Assembly (NCBI RefSeq): GCF_029946185.1
Contig: NZ_JAQSEA010000165.1
Span: 1 to 34,038 of the forward strand
DNA from: Prosthecobacter sp.
GTDB lineage: Bacteria > Verrucomicrobiota > Verrucomicrobiia > Verrucomicrobiales > Verrucomicrobiaceae
Length of the DNA: 34,038 nt
Direction: 5' to 3'
Part shown: positions 33,138-34,038 of the stretch, in pieces
How the letters are laid out: every line of letters starts with the position of its first letter
How positions within the stretch are numbered: the first letter of the stretch is position 1
Translations under genes and position numbers: made by a program
Notes under the pieces: generated by a model
Database searches by the model: none
What the model was told of the DNA's origin: nothing
Seen by the model: only the letters and a program-made list of their open reading frames with translations

Positions 33138-33279
33138 GGCGGGGCTAGGGAAGTGCGTGCCGGTTTGGTAGTGGAATAACCGCTAGAGGTACGAGAAGTT
33201 GTCACGAAGCACAAGCTTTGAGACGTGGAATGACGCGATGGGTTGATTTGTGTGACGGCCTCGCCTAACTCCGCGACCC
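33138..33279. promoter_or_regulatory. Divergent promoter region between the kinase and prs genes
   Basis: A 142-base gap separates the minus-strand kinase start from the plus-strand prs start, so both promoters must lie here. The segment is more AT-rich than the flanking genes. I could not assign -35 and -10 boxes with confidence and saw no strong Shine-Dalgarno sequence before prs. Confidence 0.4.
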
Positions 33280-34038
33280 ATGAATGAAAGTCTGAAGATC
33301 TTAAGCGGCTCCGCCCACCCAACGCTGGCGAAGTCGATTGCCGAAAACATGAACATTGATCTCTGTGCTGCAGAGCTGACCACTTTTCCGGACGGTGAGA
33401 CTTTCGTGCAAATCCATGAGAACATCCGCGGTGGGGATGTCTTTATTGTGCAGCCGACCTGCCCGCCGACGAACCAGAACCTGATGGAACTGCTGATCAT
33501 GGTGGATGCCGTGCGCCGCGCGAGCGCGAACCGAATCACTGCGGTGCTGCCATTTTTTGGCTATGCCCGGCAGGACCGTAAAGACCGCCCGCGGGTGCCG
33601 ATCACGGCAAAGCTGGTGGCGAATCTGCTGGTAGCGGCCGGGGTGAACCGAGTGCTCACGGTGGACCTGCACGCCGGGCAGATTCAGGGCTTTTTTGACA
33701 TTCCTGTGGATCATCTTTATGCGGCCCCCGTGTTGATGAAGACGATCCGCGAGCGCGAGATCGGCGATCTTGTGGTGGTCTCTCCTGACGTGGGGGGCAT
33801 CAAGATGACGCATGCTTTTGCGAAGGCGCTCGGCGCCCCGATGGCGATCGTGGCCAAAAATCGTGTCAGTGCCGAAGAAGTGGAGGCGCACAGCGTCATC
33901 GGAGACGTGGCGGGAAAAAACGTCCTGCTGGTCGATGACCTGACCGAAACCGCCGGGACGCTCACCGCTGCGGCCGATCTGCTGCTGAAGCACGGGGCGA
34001 AAAAGATTTATGCCGGGGTCTCGCACGCTGTGCTGGGT
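33280..34038 (+). CDS. prs: Ribose-phosphate pyrophosphokinase, N-terminal 253 residues (cut by window end)
   Basis: Makes phosphoribosyl pyrophosphate from ribose 5-phosphate and ATP for nucleotide, NAD, His and Trp synthesis. The frame opens at ATG 33280 and runs off the window end. Visible are FPDGETFVQI (about 36-45), the flexible loop PFFGYARQDRKDRPRVPITAKLVANLL (91-117), DLHAGQIQGFF (129-139), SPDVGGIK (168-175) and the PRPP-binding loop VDDLTETAGT (218-227). About 60 residues of the usual 310-320 are missing. It is divergent from the kinase gene. Because it has no stop inside the window, a scan for closed open reading frames would miss it. Confidence 0.96.
   Translation, partial: MNESLKILSGSAHPTLAKSIAENMNIDLCAAELTTFPDGETFVQIHENIRGGDVFIVQPTCPPTNQNLMELLIMVDAVRRASANRITAVLPFFGYARQDRKDRPRVPITAKLVANLLVAAGVNRVLTVDLHAGQIQGFFDIPVDHLYAAPVLMKTIREREIGDLVVVSPDVGGIKMTHAFAKALGAPMAIVAKNRVSAEEVEAHSVIGDVAGKNVLLVDDLTETAGTLTAAADLLLKHGAKKIYAGVSHAVLG

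Overview
The window looks like a chromosomal stretch from a G+C-rich Verrucomicrobiota bacterium, probably near Prosthecobacter/Verrucomicrobium. This is inferred from gene content: a PEP-CTERM cargo protein with autotransporter-type beta-strand repeats, an FmdB-type C-terminal tail, DUF6702-like and DUF1318-like envelope proteins, a PknB-type kinase with a Pro-rich linker, weak or absent Shine-Dalgarno sequences, and several hairpin-rich intergenic repeats of a kind I associate with the Planctomycetes/Verrucomicrobia group. No rRNA, tRNA or CRISPR array was seen. The outer genes (FmdB-like tail at the left, prs at the right) are cut by the window edges.

Layout. (1) 368-8831, minus strand: one compact type I restriction-modification operon in the order hsdM, hsdS, a two-TM protein of unknown function, a short RhuM-like protein, a full RhuM protein, hsdR. 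Almost every junction overlaps or is a few bases long. (2) 9246-11433: a divergent pair, a three-LysM secreted protein and an AmiC/LytC-type amidase, sharing a short AT-rich promoter region. (3) 11450-16066: a 1538-residue PEP-CTERM protein. (4) 16380-16687: a previously unlabelled 290-bp MITE-like element with 20-bp perfect terminal inverted repeats and a 9-bp target duplication, lying directly against the start of an amino-acid ABC permease/ATPase pair that has no binding-protein gene beside it. (5) 18319-19920: a 56-residue lipoprotein and a zinc metallopeptidase. (6) 20390-23095: secreted or membrane proteins of unknown function. (7) 23112-27615, minus strand: an envelope operon in which a YdbH-like AsmA-type protein is followed by what looks like a fusion of YnbE and YdbL, then a DUF4359-like protein and an L,D-transpeptidase lipoprotein. 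(8) 27782-29683: a DUF6702-like protein, a repeat-packed spacer and a LysM-like lipoprotein. (9) 30163-33137, minus strand: Ser/Thr kinase, guanidinium exporter gdx, clpP. (10) 33280 to the end: the start of prs.

Themes. Much of the window concerns the cell envelope: peptidoglycan binding and cleavage, L,D-crosslinking, a putative intermembrane lipid bridge, and surface sorting. The leftmost quarter is a defence island. The points most worth a second look are the MITE, the YnbE-YdbL fusion inside a ydbH operon with an L,D-transpeptidase, and the unusual insertion of a membrane protein plus tandem RhuM genes between hsdS and hsdR. All family assignments come from reading motifs and remembered family features; no database search was run.
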